Shown piece by piece: positions 1 through 10,080 of a stretch of 36,888 nucleotides of DNA. The stretch comes from Candidatus Aenigmarchaeota archaeon LH_S4. Its GTDB lineage: Archaea; Aenigmatarchaeota; Aenigmatarchaeia; QMZS01. Made by a program: the position numbers and the translations under genes. Every line of letters begins with the position of its first letter. Position 1 is the stretch's first letter. Under the pieces are notes generated by a model, which saw only the letters and a program-made list of their open reading frames with translations, was not told the origin of the DNA and made no database searches. Location of the stretch: positions 1 to 36,888 of the forward strand of contig JAGXOI010000004.1 in NCBI GenBank assembly GCA_023659975.1, read 5' to 3'.

Positions 1-1
1 A

Positions 2-145
2 AAGGTGGAATTAGATGTAGATGTAGTAAATAAACTAATAAAACTGAAAGAAATGAGAGACACTTATTCAAGTGTGATAAGAAAGTTGCTTGAAAAAGAA
101 GAACGTCTTAATGGTTATGTTTTGTGGTCATGGAATGGAGGATAA
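2..145 (+). CDS. C-terminal part of a small antitoxin-like protein (truncated by window edge)
   Basis: Open frame from position 2 to TAA at 143-145: KVELDVDVVNKLIKLKEMRDTYSSVIRKLLEKEERLNGYVLWSWNGG; resembles short VapB/RHH-type antitoxins. Confidence 0.4.
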   Translation, partial: KVELDVDVVNKLIKLKEMRDTYSSVIRKLLEKEERLNGYVLWSWNGG

Positions 146-234
146 AATAAAAGGAAATTGGGATGAAGATATAATTATAAAATGAGGAATATCTTGCCTC
201 AAAAATTATTTATTCTTTAACTTGTCTTACCTTT

Positions 235-579
235 ATGGATTTAGGAAAATATTCAGTAAATAGAAAAGATGGTAAAAATTGTAAGGCATTTATAGGATAT
301 AGCAAGAAAGCCCAGTTTATTTTTCATGAAAACTACTCAGCTACTCCAAATAAAGACATATATGCAAACATATTTAAAAAATTTTTTAATAGTGTAGTAA
401 TTAACATTTTAAATGGATTTTCTATTAAAGAATCTGTAGAAAGGACAAAAAGATTAGTAGATCAGTTAGAAAAAGAATTTGAGAAAAAATATCCAGAAGT
501 GGCATTTATTGCAAAATACAAACTTAGAGAAAAAAAAGAGGCTTTGGAAGCCATTGGAGATTTAGAAGCAAGTTTTTAA
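235..579 (+). CDS. hypothetical protein (114 aa)
   Basis: ORF track; no motif recognised. Confidence 0.4.
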   Translation: MDLGKYSVNRKDGKNCKAFIGYSKKAQFIFHENYSATPNKDIYANIFKKFFNSVVINILNGFSIKESVERTKRLVDQLEKEFEKKYPEVAFIAKYKLREKKEALEAIGDLEASF

Positions 580-615
580 ATAAAAATATATATAATTAAT
601 TCCTACTTAAAATTT

Positions 616-921
616 ATGAATGAGTGGATAAAGAAAAGTATAGAATTAGCTAATGGCAGAGGATATTTAGATAAACTAAATAAAGTTTATCCTGTTACTT
701 TTAGTGTTAAAAGACCATTAGAACAGAATATAAAAAATAGATTAAAGGTTTTATTTGATAGAAAAGCTAAACTTGGCTTGCTTAAAATGCTTATAAACTT
801 AGAAAAATTCCCAATCAAAGACCCTTATGTAGCTTTTTTTAAAAGAAATCCTAAAGCCTTAGAAACAAACCCAAAAACCGTTAGGAGAATAGCAAATATT
901 TTGATGAATATACCATATTAA
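616..921 (+). CDS. hypothetical protein (101 aa)
   Basis: ORF track; basic protein, no confident family. Confidence 0.4.
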   Translation: MNEWIKKSIELANGRGYLDKLNKVYPVTFSVKRPLEQNIKNRLKVLFDRKAKLGLLKMLINLEKFPIKDPYVAFFKRNPKALETNPKTVRRIANILMNIPY

Positions 922-1106
922 TCACCTTTTTTAGATTTTACACATTCTAAAGTTACCGTTCCCTTTTCTAAGTTGACTTCCAACTCCAAAATTTTTTTAT
1001 TTTTAAAAGGGTATTGGGAATCATTTACAACAGATGCAGGAATTACTAAATATTGAGTATTTGCATCCTTACTTTTATGTAATTTTATAGATTTCTTTAA
1101 AACCAT
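918..1106 (-). CDS. AbrB/SpoVT-like small DNA-binding protein (62 aa)
   Basis: Short ORF with swapped-hairpin-like pattern (YLVIPASVVNDSQYPF...LELEVNLEKGTVTLE). Confidence 0.4.
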   Translation of the reverse strand: MVLKKSIKLHKSKDANTQYLVIPASVVNDSQYPFKNKKILELEVNLEKGTVTLECVKSKKGD

Positions 1107-1259
1107 ATATATTTTATATAATATTTATATATGTAGTTTTCGGTGATAGAATATATATGTTAAAGGAAATAGCTAATTCTCATTTTTTGAACCTTCGGAA
1201 ATACTTTAGCAGTATAACACTGTAATAATATCTCACCTAAATTTAAAACAGATTATATA

Positions 1260-3251
1260 ATGGAAAGTGAAGAAAATTTTAAAGAGCAAATTTATGAATT
1301 TTTAAAAACAAAACAAGAAGAACTTGTTTTTGCTTCAACAAATGATAAACCATTAATTTTAGATTATTTTGATTTGGATAAATATAACCCTGGATTGGCG
1401 GAAAATTTGTTGGAAAATCCAGAAGAGGTACTGAATTTATTTGAGGAAGTAATTAAAGATTTTAATTTGGAAACTAAAATAGGAATTCAGTTCAAAAATT
1501 TACCAAAAACACAAACGGTAAGGATAAGGAGTTTGAGAACAAAACACATGAACAATTTTTTAAATGTAGATGGAATGGTAAAAGTTGCTTCTGAAGTAAA
1601 ACCGAGAATCTATGAAACTGTTTATGAATGTCAGGAATGTGGAGAAAAATTTTCCTTGGAGCAGAGGGGCTCAACAATTGTAAAACCTTTTGTTTGTCCA
1701 AGTTGCAAAAAAAGAACAGGTTTTAAATTTTTAGAGAAAAAAATGTATGATTCAAGGTGGCTCACAATACAGGAGCCTTTTGAGATAACAACTGGTGAGA
1801 AACCCGGGGAAGTAAAAGTTTTTTTGAAGAAAGATTTAACAACTCCAGAGATACAGAGGATAACTGACCCAGGAAATAGAATTTTTATAAATGGTATCTT
1901 AAGAGAGTTACCGAGAACTATTAGAGGAAGGGAAGCGACCCAGTCAGATATTTATATAGAAGCAAATTATCTTGAACTTGCTGAGAAAGAAATAGAAGAA
2001 ATAGACATTAGCAGAGGGAATGAAAAGGAAATTTTAGATTTAGTAAAACAACCAGATATTTATAATAAATTAGTTAATTCTCTTGCTCCCTCAGTCTATG
2101 GGAATAAGGAAATAAAAGAAGCAATATTATTACAACTTTTTGGAGGAACTAATGCAGAAATGCCAGATGGAACACATATAAGGGGAGACATACATGTGCT
2201 TCTTGTTGGTGACCCTGCAACTGCAAAAAGTCAGTTACTCAAATTGACTTATAGACTAATACCCAGGAGTCGTTATGTTTCTGGAAAAGGAGTAACAGGA
2301 GCTGGTTTAATTTCTACAGTTAGAAAAGATGAATTCACAGGAGGCTGGGTTTTGGAAGCAGGGGCTTTAGTCCTCTCTAACAAGGGATTACTTGCGATAG
2401 ATGAATTTGAAAAGATGGATAGGGATGATGTAGTTGCAATGCATGAAGCTCTTGAGCAGGGGACAGTGAGTATAGCAAAGGCAAGTATCGTGGCAACTCT
2501 TCCTGCACAGACCTCAGTTTTGGCAGGAGCAAACCCAAAACTTGGAAGATTTGATATCTACACACCAATTGCCGACCAGATAGTTATACCCCCTACTCTA
2601 TTATCCCGTTTTGACTTAAAATTTGCCTTAAGAGATATCCCAAATCCAGAAGAAGATAGGAAACTCGTGGACCATGTTTTATTAGCAAGAAAAGATTTAA
2701 AGACAATAGAACCAGAAATTTCACATTCTTTATTGAGAAAATATATTGCTTACTCAAAACAGAATATAAAACAAGTTGAGTTAAGCGATGAAACCTTAGA
2801 GGATTTCAAGAAATTTTTTATAGATATGAGAAGTAAATACACAGAAGAAGATAAAATTGTACCAATAACTTTTAGGCAGTTTGAGGCTTTAATAAGATTA
2901 GCCCAAGCATCAGCAAAAATAAAACTGAGAAACAAAACAATAAGGGAGGATGCTGACAAGGCAATAAGAATTATGCAGGTCAGTTTAAGACAATTAGGTT
3001 TTGATACTGAGTCAAAAAAATTAGATATTGATAGGGCAGAAGGCTCTGTTGCAGGAAGCCAGAGATCAAAAATAAGAGTTTTGTTGGATATTATTGACAA
3101 GTTGGAAAAAGAAATGAAAGAAGTTTTGATAGAAGATGTTGGAGCACAGGCAGAAGATAAAGGAATCACAGAATGGCAGGAATTAGTCCAAAAACTTAAA
3201 AGGGAAGGTTTGCTATATGAGCCAAAAAGTGGGCATCTGAGAAAAGTATGA
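1260..3251 (+). CDS. mcm: Replicative DNA helicase MCM
   Basis: 663 aa; zinc motif CQECGEKF..CPSCKKR, Walker A GDPATAKSQLLK, IDEFEKMD Walker B, LLSRFDLKF arginine-finger motif. Confidence 0.97.
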   Translation: MESEENFKEQIYEFLKTKQEELVFASTNDKPLILDYFDLDKYNPGLAENLLENPEEVLNLFEEVIKDFNLETKIGIQFKNLPKTQTVRIRSLRTKHMNNFLNVDGMVKVASEVKPRIYETVYECQECGEKFSLEQRGSTIVKPFVCPSCKKRTGFKFLEKKMYDSRWLTIQEPFEITTGEKPGEVKVFLKKDLTTPEIQRITDPGNRIFINGILRELPRTIRGREATQSDIYIEANYLELAEKEIEEIDISRGNEKEILDLVKQPDIYNKLVNSLAPSVYGNKEIKEAILLQLFGGTNAEMPDGTHIRGDIHVLLVGDPATAKSQLLKLTYRLIPRSRYVSGKGVTGAGLISTVRKDEFTGGWVLEAGALVLSNKGLLAIDEFEKMDRDDVVAMHEALEQGTVSIAKASIVATLPAQTSVLAGANPKLGRFDIYTPIADQIVIPPTLLSRFDLKFALRDIPNPEEDRKLVDHVLLARKDLKTIEPEISHSLLRKYIAYSKQNIKQVELSDETLEDFKKFFIDMRSKYTEEDKIVPITFRQFEALIRLAQASAKIKLRNKTIREDADKAIRIMQVSLRQLGFDTESKKLDIDRAEGSVAGSQRSKIRVLLDIIDKLEKEMKEVLIEDVGAQAEDKGITEWQELVQKLKREGLLYEPKSGHLRKV

Positions 3252-3285
3252 TGCAACCCTTTTCTATTTGTAAAATTGAGAGAAA

Positions 3286-3804
3286 ATGATAATAACAATT
3301 TCTGGGGAAATAGGAGCTGGAAAATCAACAATTGGAAAAGAGTTGGCAAGAAAACTCAATTATAATTATATTTCAACAGGGGAGATTTTTAAAAAACTTG
3401 CAGAAGAAAGGAAAATGGGTTTAACAGAGTTTTTAAAATATGCTGAGAAAAATTTAGATGTGGATAAGAAGATTGATGAAAAACAAAAAGAACCTAAACA
3501 AAATTGTGTTTTAGATTCAAGACTTGGTTTCTATTTTGCAAAACCTAACTTAAAAATCTGGCTAAAAGCTCCATTAGATATAAGGATAAAAAGAAATGCA
3601 AAAAGATACAATTTGAAAGAAGCAAAAAAGGAAATAAAATACAGGGAAAAAACAGAAAAAGAAAGATATAAAAGACTTTATTCTGTTGAGATATTTAACC
3701 TTGAAAATTATGATTTAATCATCGACACAGAAAAATTTAATATTGAGCAGATTGTAAAAATGATTTGTGTTTTGGTTGAATTAGTAGATAGAGAAAAAAA
3801 TTAG
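3286..3804 (+). CDS. cmk: Cytidylate kinase (archaeal type)
   Basis: MIITISGEIGAGKSTIGKELARKLNYNYISTGEIFKKLAEE P-loop nucleotide kinase signature. Confidence 0.85.
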   Translation: MIITISGEIGAGKSTIGKELARKLNYNYISTGEIFKKLAEERKMGLTEFLKYAEKNLDVDKKIDEKQKEPKQNCVLDSRLGFYFAKPNLKIWLKAPLDIRIKRNAKRYNLKEAKKEIKYREKTEKERYKRLYSVEIFNLENYDLIIDTEKFNIEQIVKMICVLVELVDREKN

Positions 3805-3917
3805 ATAGAAAAAGAGCTAAAACCAGTAATATGACTTAAAATTAGGGATAACTGCCCTGCAGAATATAAAATAGGGTATTTTAAGTTAAATAAATATAAA
3901 TACTTTATTAATATATT

Positions 3918-4196
3918 ATGGCAGTAAATGTGAAGTCTTTTTCTGATGTTGTTGGGAAGGATGTTTTTACCTTAGATGGGAAATATTGTGGGAAAGTCAA
4001 GGATTTTAAACTAGACCTGCTGAAATTCAGAGTCACTTCTTTGGTTGTAGAAGCTTTTAGAGGAACTTTTCTTTCTGAGATTTTAGGGGGTGAGAAAAAA
4101 GGGGTTATTGTTCCTTATTCTTCTGTTGAATCTGTAGAAGATATAGTGTTAATAAGAAATATTTTTAAAGGAGTTAGTGAAGAAAAGACACAATAA
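3918..4196 (+). CDS. PRC-barrel domain protein
   Basis: DVVGKDVFTLDGKYCGKVKDFKLDL...GVIVPYSSVESVEDIVLI pattern. Confidence 0.75.
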   Translation: MAVNVKSFSDVVGKDVFTLDGKYCGKVKDFKLDLLKFRVTSLVVEAFRGTFLSEILGGEKKGVIVPYSSVESVEDIVLIRNIFKGVSEEKTQ

Positions 4197-4318
4197 TTTA
4201 TTTTTAAATATCTTTTAAAACTAATAACCCAACTTACCAAATTATAAAAGGAGATATTTTAATCTTATAGTTAACCAAAGGCAAGAAAACTCCCGACTTT
4301 AGTCGTGGAGAGTGTTAA

Positions 4319-4478
4319 AGCCTTGGGCGAGATTTGATTACAAAGTTAATAATCTAGCGATTAAAAGACTTACTCGCGACCTGCTGCTTTCCCCTCTAAA
4401 ATACATTTATTTCTTACAAACCCTTTTTATAAAAAGGCTCATACGAGGCAGCTGCTCTACCAACTGAGCTACCAAGGC
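4319..4478 (-). tRNA. tRNA-Thr(CGU) with two introns (anticodon-loop intron 4389-4441 and T-loop intron about 34 nt within 4332-4372)
   Basis: Minus-strand exons: GCCTTGG TA GCTC AGTTGGTA GAGC A GCTGC CTCGTA [53-nt intron] A GCAGC AGGTC GCGAG T [34-nt intron] TCAAAT CTCGC CCAAGGC T. After removing both inserts a 73-nt canonical tRNA remains, all four stems fully paired, T-loop TTCAAAT, anticodon CGT, U73 as in archaeal tRNA-Thr; no encoded CCA. Confidence 0.9.
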
Positions 4479-4520
4479 ATAATTATATTCTGGGTTAATT
4501 CTTTTAATTCTCTTTAAATT

Positions 4521-4793
4521 ATGGTAAAAGCGCCCTATAAGAGGATTCACAAACATGGAAAGGGGAGAGGAAATGAGCCAATGGTAGTATGTTCTTTTTG
4601 TGGGAAGAAAGTTCCAAAATATAAAACATTTGAGAAAAAAGGAAAATTTTCTTTATCAGACCCTTCAATGAAAAAGGAATTGTCCAAAAATAAAGTAATG
4701 CTTCCTTCAAAGAGATTATATGTTTGTTTAAGTTGTGCGAGACACAGGAAGATTTCTCAACCAGGAAAATCAAGGAAATCCAAGAGAGATTAA
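4521..4793 (+). CDS. rps26e: Ribosomal protein S26e
   Basis: HGKGRGNEPMVVCSFCGKKVPKYKTF...RLYVCLSCARHRKI: CxxC pairs and S26e-like pattern. Confidence 0.8.
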   Translation: MVKAPYKRIHKHGKGRGNEPMVVCSFCGKKVPKYKTFEKKGKFSLSDPSMKKELSKNKVMLPSKRLYVCLSCARHRKISQPGKSRKSKRD

Positions 4794-4835
4794 TTTTTTG
4801 CTTTTAGCAATTTCATCTTTAATAAAAAATGAAAA

Positions 4836-5372
4836 TTAATTTTTTGGCTTGTCAAAAATAAAGATACCATCCTGAAACCTTCTTCTATCCATCTTAGAAT
4901 GTTTTGTTAATCTTTCTACTCTTGCTGCGGTTTGTCCTGCAAGTTCTTTGTTTAGACTAAAAACCTCTATTTCATCCTTTTTTATTTCTATTTTTACTCC
5001 TGCAGGAATATTCATTTTCTTAATTACTTTTTGTCCAAGAAAATTTGACAGAATAATTTTGTTTCCTTTTTGCTCTATTAAGAGGGGGAAGTGAGTATAA
5101 ACAATTTTTAACTTGTATTTATACCCAGATTCAACACCCTTAAAAAGGTTTAATATATGTGCGGCTACTGTTCCTAATAGTGCCTTACCTCTTTTGTTCT
5201 CTATTACTGAGGAAAGTTTTATCTCATCTTCTAATTTTTCAATTTTCAATATATTTGTAATTCCTCTATTATACAGATCTCTCTCCAACTCTCCAAGTTT
5301 CCCTCTAACTTTTACTTTAAATCCTTCTACTGAACATTCTATTCCTTTAGGAATTTTAATTATTTTTTCCAT
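4836..5372 (-). CDS. rpl6: 50S ribosomal protein L6
   Basis: IPKGIECSVEGFKVKVRGKLGELERDL...GFKYKL-like region...GQTAARVERLTK...RRRFQDGIFI. Confidence 0.92.
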   Translation of the reverse strand: MEKIIKIPKGIECSVEGFKVKVRGKLGELERDLYNRGITNILKIEKLEDEIKLSSVIENKRGKALLGTVAAHILNLFKGVESGYKYKLKIVYTHFPLLIEQKGNKIILSNFLGQKVIKKMNIPAGVKIEIKKDEIEVFSLNKELAGQTAARVERLTKHSKMDRRRFQDGIFIFDKPKN

Positions 5373-5429
5373 TAATTAAATTAGGAAATTTTTAATTAAC
5401 TACTTGCGTTTATTTTTGAAGTTTTATTT

Positions 5430-6083
5430 ATGCAAAAAATTATTGCAGTAATTCCGTGTTACAATGGAGAGAAAACAATAGGAACGGTTATAAAAAAATC
5501 CTCTAAGTATGTTGATAAAATTATTGTTATTGATGATAGTTTTACAAAAAAAATTGGTAAAATTGCTGAGAAAGATGGGGCAGTTGTTTTTTATAATAGG
5601 GGGAACAAAGGAGTGGGATATTCAAGGAGGAGAGGAATAAAAGAAGCTTTAAGAGTAGGGGGATATATAATTGTAACTTTAGATGATGATTTACAGCATA
5701 AACCCGAAGACCTACCAAAATTCATTGAAAAAATAAAAGAAGGATACGAAGTGGTTATAGGAGCAAGAAAATTAAAAAAATATCCTTTTATAAAAAAATT
5801 TGGAAATTTCTGGCTTACTCTATTAACAAACATTATTTGTAAAACTAGAGTGTATGATACAGAATGTGGTTATAAAGCATTTTCGAAAAAAGCCGCTAAG
5901 AAATTGAATTTAAAAGCACAGAGGTACGAGATTGAAGCTGAGATTGTTTATGAGCTTGGCAGGAATAACTTAAAGTATACTTGTATAAAAATAGACTCTC
6001 CACTATATCGAAAAGGAGTTACTATAACACAAGGAATAAAAAACTTTATTTATTTGCTCAAAAGAAAAATTTCTGATTTATAA
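5430..6083 (+). CDS. Glycosyltransferase family 2 (dolichyl-phosphate mannose synthase-like)
   Basis: IIAVIPCYNGEKTIGTVI...IIVIDD...VTLDDDLQHKPEDLPKFI. Confidence 0.88.
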   Translation: MQKIIAVIPCYNGEKTIGTVIKKSSKYVDKIIVIDDSFTKKIGKIAEKDGAVVFYNRGNKGVGYSRRRGIKEALRVGGYIIVTLDDDLQHKPEDLPKFIEKIKEGYEVVIGARKLKKYPFIKKFGNFWLTLLTNIICKTRVYDTECGYKAFSKKAAKKLNLKAQRYEIEAEIVYELGRNNLKYTCIKIDSPLYRKGVTITQGIKNFIYLLKRKISDL

Positions 6084-6693
6084 TTTTTTTAAGTCCCTCT
6101 AAATCTCTAATCACAAAATCAATATTCTTATTATCTGGCTCTTTTATATATTTTCCTTCTTCCCTCTTAATTCTCACAGTAATAAGGTTTGGAAAAACTT
6201 TTTTTGCTTCATAAAGAGTGTTTGGAGCGTCTTCAACAAAGAGCCCAACTTCTTTTTCTTTCAGAATTTTTTTGAGATCAGAGACTTTATTAATATCTTG
6301 TGTAATAATAATTTTATTGAAATAAGAAAGTATTTTTGAGTTTTCAATTTTTTCTTTTTGGAATTTTTTTTCTCCATAAGAGAGGAGGATAAGTTCATTT
6401 TCTTTTTCTAAATTCCTTAGAACAGGCAAAACATCAGGATATACAAACTGGTCTGCTCTGTTAATAATTTTTTTAAATGCTATCTTTAACTTTTTAAGAT
6501 TAAGTTCTGGCTTTTCTTCAATTATTAATTTAAATTGGTTTTCGGAATTATAACCAAAGGCACCTTTTGATTTCTGAAAAGTCTCAGAAAACAGTTTATC
6601 ACTAACACCTGACCCCTTAAATTCTTCCTTTAAATTTTCAAACAATTTTTTTGTTGAAAATAGAGTGTAGTCAAAGTCAAATATTATTTTCAT
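6058..6693 (-). CDS. HAD-superfamily hydrolase
   Basis: [15 protein letters not shown] motif I; later [13 protein letters not shown]. Confidence 0.85.
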   Translation of the reverse strand: MKIIFDFDYTLFSTKKLFENLKEEFKGSGVSDKLFSETFQKSKGAFGYNSENQFKLIIEEKPELNLKKLKIAFKKIINRADQFVYPDVLPVLRNLEKENELILLSYGEKKFQKEKIENSKILSYFNKIIITQDINKVSDLKKILKEKEVGLFVEDAPNTLYEAKKVFPNLITVRIKREEGKYIKEPDNKNIDFVIRDLEGLKKIINQKFFF

Positions 6694-7925
6694 GCTTTAC
6701 TTACCACACTTTCAAATTTTGAATAATATTTTGTGTTATCTGAAACATTTTCTCTTACTATAGTATTAGGTCCAATAATACAGTTATTACCAATTAAAAT
6801 TCCAGGCATTGTGGAAACATTAATCCCAAACTTTGTATTCTCTCCAATTACTAAACCAAAAGATTTTAGACCAGTATTTACTTTTTCTCCTTTCACAATT
6901 GTGTCAATTTCCTTTCTATCTAACTTAACATTTCCAGTAACTATTCCTGCCCCAATTCTGCTGTGCTTACTAATTACAGAATCCCCAATATAACCTGAAT
7001 GGACATGCACATCCTCCTGAAATATACTCTTTGCAATCTCTGAATGAGCACCTACTAAACAATTATTTTCTATTACAGAATTTCTTACCAATGAGAAATT
7101 TCCAACAATTGTATTGTCTCCAATATAGCAGTTCTTCAAAACAGAATTTTCAAAAATTTTCGCATCCTTTCCAACATAACAATTTTCAATTAGAACATTT
7201 TTTCCTATTGATGCTGATTTGTCAATATAATTATCTTTCTGTTTTAAAATTTGTTTTTCAATTTCAAGTAGATGCCAAGGATATTTTAAAGAAAGGGCTT
7301 CTTCTTCTACTCTGGCAACAGGAACATCATTTTCCTTCATATATAAAGATAGAGCATCTTCGAAAGAATAGGTATGTTCAGGAACACGCCTGTAATAATT
7401 AAAAAATTCTTTTGGTAATAAGTAGATACCCAAAACCTTTAAATTAGATGGAGACTCTTCTTTTTTTGGTTTTTCAACTATCCTCTTTGCTTTATCTCCT
7501 TCTAAATCAAAAATTCCATATAATTCTGGATTTTCTGTTTCTTTTCCCAATAAAATCATTTTTGCATCAGTTTGTTTTTTCTTTTTAATCAAAATATTGA
7601 TAAAATACCTGATATCAAGATAATTTGGATTTAAAACGAGAAAATCCTTTTCAACAAATTCTTCTGCTTGCAAAACAGCATTTCCCATCCCCTTAGGCTC
7701 AGATTGAGCAACAAATTTTATTTTTGGATATTTATTTTTTATTTCCCTTTCAATATCTTTTTTTGGTCCCTGAATAATTATAATATCTTTTATTCCAGCT
7801 TTTTTGACTCCTTCTATTATCCATTCAATCAATGTTTTACCACAGACTTTAATAAGAGATTTATGTTTTTGATTCAAAGGCCAAAACCTTGAACTTTCCC
7901 CAGCTGCTAAAATTACTGCTTGCAT
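6690..7925 (-). CDS. NDP-sugar pyrophosphorylase with left-handed beta-helix domain (GlmU-like)
   Basis: [35 protein letters not shown] plus C-terminal hexapeptide repeats. Confidence 0.9.
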   Translation of the reverse strand: MQAVILAAGESSRFWPLNQKHKSLIKVCGKTLIEWIIEGVKKAGIKDIIIIQGPKKDIEREIKNKYPKIKFVAQSEPKGMGNAVLQAEEFVEKDFLVLNPNYLDIRYFINILIKKKKQTDAKMILLGKETENPELYGIFDLEGDKAKRIVEKPKKEESPSNLKVLGIYLLPKEFFNYYRRVPEHTYSFEDALSLYMKENDVPVARVEEEALSLKYPWHLLEIEKQILKQKDNYIDKSASIGKNVLIENCYVGKDAKIFENSVLKNCYIGDNTIVGNFSLVRNSVIENNCLVGAHSEIAKSIFQEDVHVHSGYIGDSVISKHSRIGAGIVTGNVKLDRKEIDTIVKGEKVNTGLKSFGLVIGENTKFGINVSTMPGILIGNNCIIGPNTIVRENVSDNTKYYSKFESVVSKA

Positions 7926-8884
7926 AATTTTAAAATCTCTTCTACAACTTTTTTTGGATTATAAATTATTGGACCTTCTTCAACCAATAAGTTTTTTCCA
8001 ATAAATTTATTTTTATTTTCTAAGTTATCAAACTTTGTAATCTCAATTAATTGAGGCTCTTCTTTTCTATATTCTTCTATTCTTTCTTTTTCTGGAACAG
8101 ATTTATTAAAAATAACAAAATTAAGTTCACAGCCAATATACTTTTCAATCTCTTTTGTATAATCTAAAACAGAGAAATTTTGTGTCTCTCCCAATTTTGT
8201 CATTGCTGGGCAAATAAAAACTTTTTTAGCCTTTGTTTTTTGAATTGCTTCTTTCATTCCTTCTGGTAGAAAACAAGGAATAATACTAGAGTAAATGTCC
8301 CCAGGTCCAAAAATAAGAATACCTGCTTCTTTGATTTCTTCTAAAACTTTTGGATAAGCCTTTGCTCCTGGTTTTAAATAAACATCTTTAATTTTCAGGT
8401 TTGGACTATGTTTTTTTGGAACATCAATTTCATCTTCTCCAATAATTTTAGTACTGTTTTCCAAAATTGCTATAACTTGTGTTTTTTCTATTGTTGCAGG
8501 TAAACACCTCCCTCTAACATCTAAAAATTTGTGTACGATATCCAAAACTTTTTCATAGTCTTTTGTAATATACTCCAGACCACCAATAAAAATATTAGAA
8601 AACTTATGTCCTTTATGACCTCCTCCAAATTCTTCATGACCAAATCTAAAATTCCATAATTCTTTTTTCCACTCTGGAGCTTCTGACAAAGCTAATAAAT
8701 GTCTCCTAATATCCCCTGGAGGCAAAACATTAAAATCTTTTCTTAATTGTCCTGTAGAACCCCCATTATCAACCATCGAAGTAACGGAAGTTATTTCAAC
8801 AGGATATTTTTTTAACTCAGATAAAACAACTTTCGGAATTGCGTTTCCACCCCCAAAACAAACAATTTTTTTCATTTCCTCCAC
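7913..8884 (-). CDS. YvcK/CofD-like protein
   Basis: [59 protein letters not shown]. Confidence 0.88.
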   Translation of the reverse strand: MEEMKKIVCFGGGNAIPKVVLSELKKYPVEITSVTSMVDNGGSTGQLRKDFNVLPPGDIRRHLLALSEAPEWKKELWNFRFGHEEFGGGHKGHKFSNIFIGGLEYITKDYEKVLDIVHKFLDVRGRCLPATIEKTQVIAILENSTKIIGEDEIDVPKKHSPNLKIKDVYLKPGAKAYPKVLEEIKEAGILIFGPGDIYSSIIPCFLPEGMKEAIQKTKAKKVFICPAMTKLGETQNFSVLDYTKEIEKYIGCELNFVIFNKSVPEKERIEEYRKEEPQLIEITKFDNLENKNKFIGKNLLVEEGPIIYNPKKVVEEILKLCKQ

Positions 8885-9163
8885 CTATATATCTGTTTTT
8901 ATTTTTTTACAATTATTGCCTATTTCTTTCAATACTTTTTTATAGTTCTTATAGTTAGTTGTATCAATCTGATAGATTTCTAATTTATCATCTTTATCTA
9001 ATGAATTATATAACTTATTTAACACCTCAATATTTTTATCGAGAGCAAAAACTCTTGAACCCTGCTCTAAGAAGTCTTTAACAATTGCTCCACCTATTCC
9101 TCCAGTTCCAACAACTATGATGTTTTTATTTTTAAGACTAGGGTATATTGCTTCTATAGTTAA
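8885..9163 (-). pseudogene. N-terminal remnant of an SDR/Rossmann oxidoreductase
   Basis: Start-less minus-strand frame: KLTIEAIYPSLKNKNIIVVGTGGIGGAIVKDFLEQGSRVFALDKNIEVLNKL..., stops after about 90 codons. Confidence 0.6.
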
Positions 9164-9164
9164 T

Positions 9165-9407
9165 TTACCCTGGATTTTTATTTAAAAGATTTTTTATGAA
9201 TTCTGGCTTGCAGATATACTCATATGCACCACCTTTATGATAGTCAAGATTTTCTACTGCTACTGGAATATCAAGAGATTTTGACCATTCAGACAAACTT
9301 TTTAAACTTTCTGAAAATGTTTTTAATAATATGTAAATGATATTTTCATTTTCTAAAACCCCAGATTTGATATTCAAAAGTTTGATTTTCTTCTTTTTTA
9401 AATTCAT
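9165..9407 (-). pseudogene. Fragment of sugar isomerase/epimerase-like TIM-barrel protein
   Basis: SLKSLSEWSKSLDIPVAVENLDYHKGGAYEYICKPEFIKNLL resembles the middle of an AP-endonuclease-2 family TIM barrel; only 80 aa. Confidence 0.5.
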
Positions 9408-10005
9408 TGTATTTTGTTTTATGTATTGGTTCAGCTAACTTGGATAGCATTGAATAGTACGCATCCATTATTGATCCTCTTGTTAAAGGCGTTTCTGGGG
9501 CATTTGGCTGATTTTTAATGTTTGCCATTACCAGCATACCTTCAGGTTTTAATGTATTCACAAGTTTATCCAAATAATCATACATTTCTGTAAGTGGCAA
9601 TTTTGCCCCTAAGTAATATATTGTTTCACTATAAATAACTACATCAAAGCTGTTTTTTGGAATTTTATTAATATATTCTAAGATATCTGCGTTGATTAAC
9701 TCAACTCTATCTTTATAAACTTCAATGTTTTCTCTTGCTCTTTTAATAGCATTTTCAGATATATCAATTCCAACGATTTTTGCATTATAAAATTCCTCTG
9801 CCAACATCTTTGTGTGAGCCCCTTCAGCACAACCTATTTCTAGAAATTTTTCAGGTTCTGTTTTTAACATACCTCTTATTACTTGTATTTGTCTTTTATA
9901 TTTTCTTTGTTCATACTCAGAAGTAAAAAAGCCCCAAGGATCCGAACTGTTAAATTCTTCTTCATCAAAATACTTTTTATCAAATTTTCCTCCCATAATT
10001 ATCAT
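9346..10005 (-). CDS. Class I SAM-dependent methyltransferase
   Basis: SSDPWGFFTSEYEQRKYKRQ...FLEIGCAEGAHTKMLAEEF...VGIDISENAIKRA. Confidence 0.88.
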   Translation of the reverse strand: MIIMGGKFDKKYFDEEEFNSSDPWGFFTSEYEQRKYKRQIQVIRGMLKTEPEKFLEIGCAEGAHTKMLAEEFYNAKIVGIDISENAIKRARENIEVYKDRVELINADILEYINKIPKNSFDVVIYSETIYYLGAKLPLTEMYDYLDKLVNTLKPEGMLVMANIKNQPNAPETPLTRGSIMDAYYSMLSKLAEPIHKTKYNEFKKEENQTFEYQIWGFRK

Positions 10006-10080
10006 CTACTTTTTTATCTATATAAAAAGGTGTTAAACCACATTCTTCTGCCACCCTTCTTATATATTCTGATGCCATAT

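Noticed and set aside
1127-1220. Possible C/D box sRNA (GGTGATAG near a CTTCGG)
   Set aside because: No clear D box (CTGA) and the C box is imperfect; unsupported.
2750-3349. 199-aa minus-strand ORF antisense to mcm (and similar antisense ORFs at 4519, 5113, 6733, 7031, 13474, 15227, 22797, 35734)
   Set aside because: Low-complexity Ser/Leu/Phe-rich shadow ORFs opposite well-supported coding genes.
4422-4437. CCTTTTTATAAAAAGG palindrome as a terminator
   Set aside because: It lies inside the anticodon-loop insert of the tRNA, so intron secondary structure is the simpler explanation.
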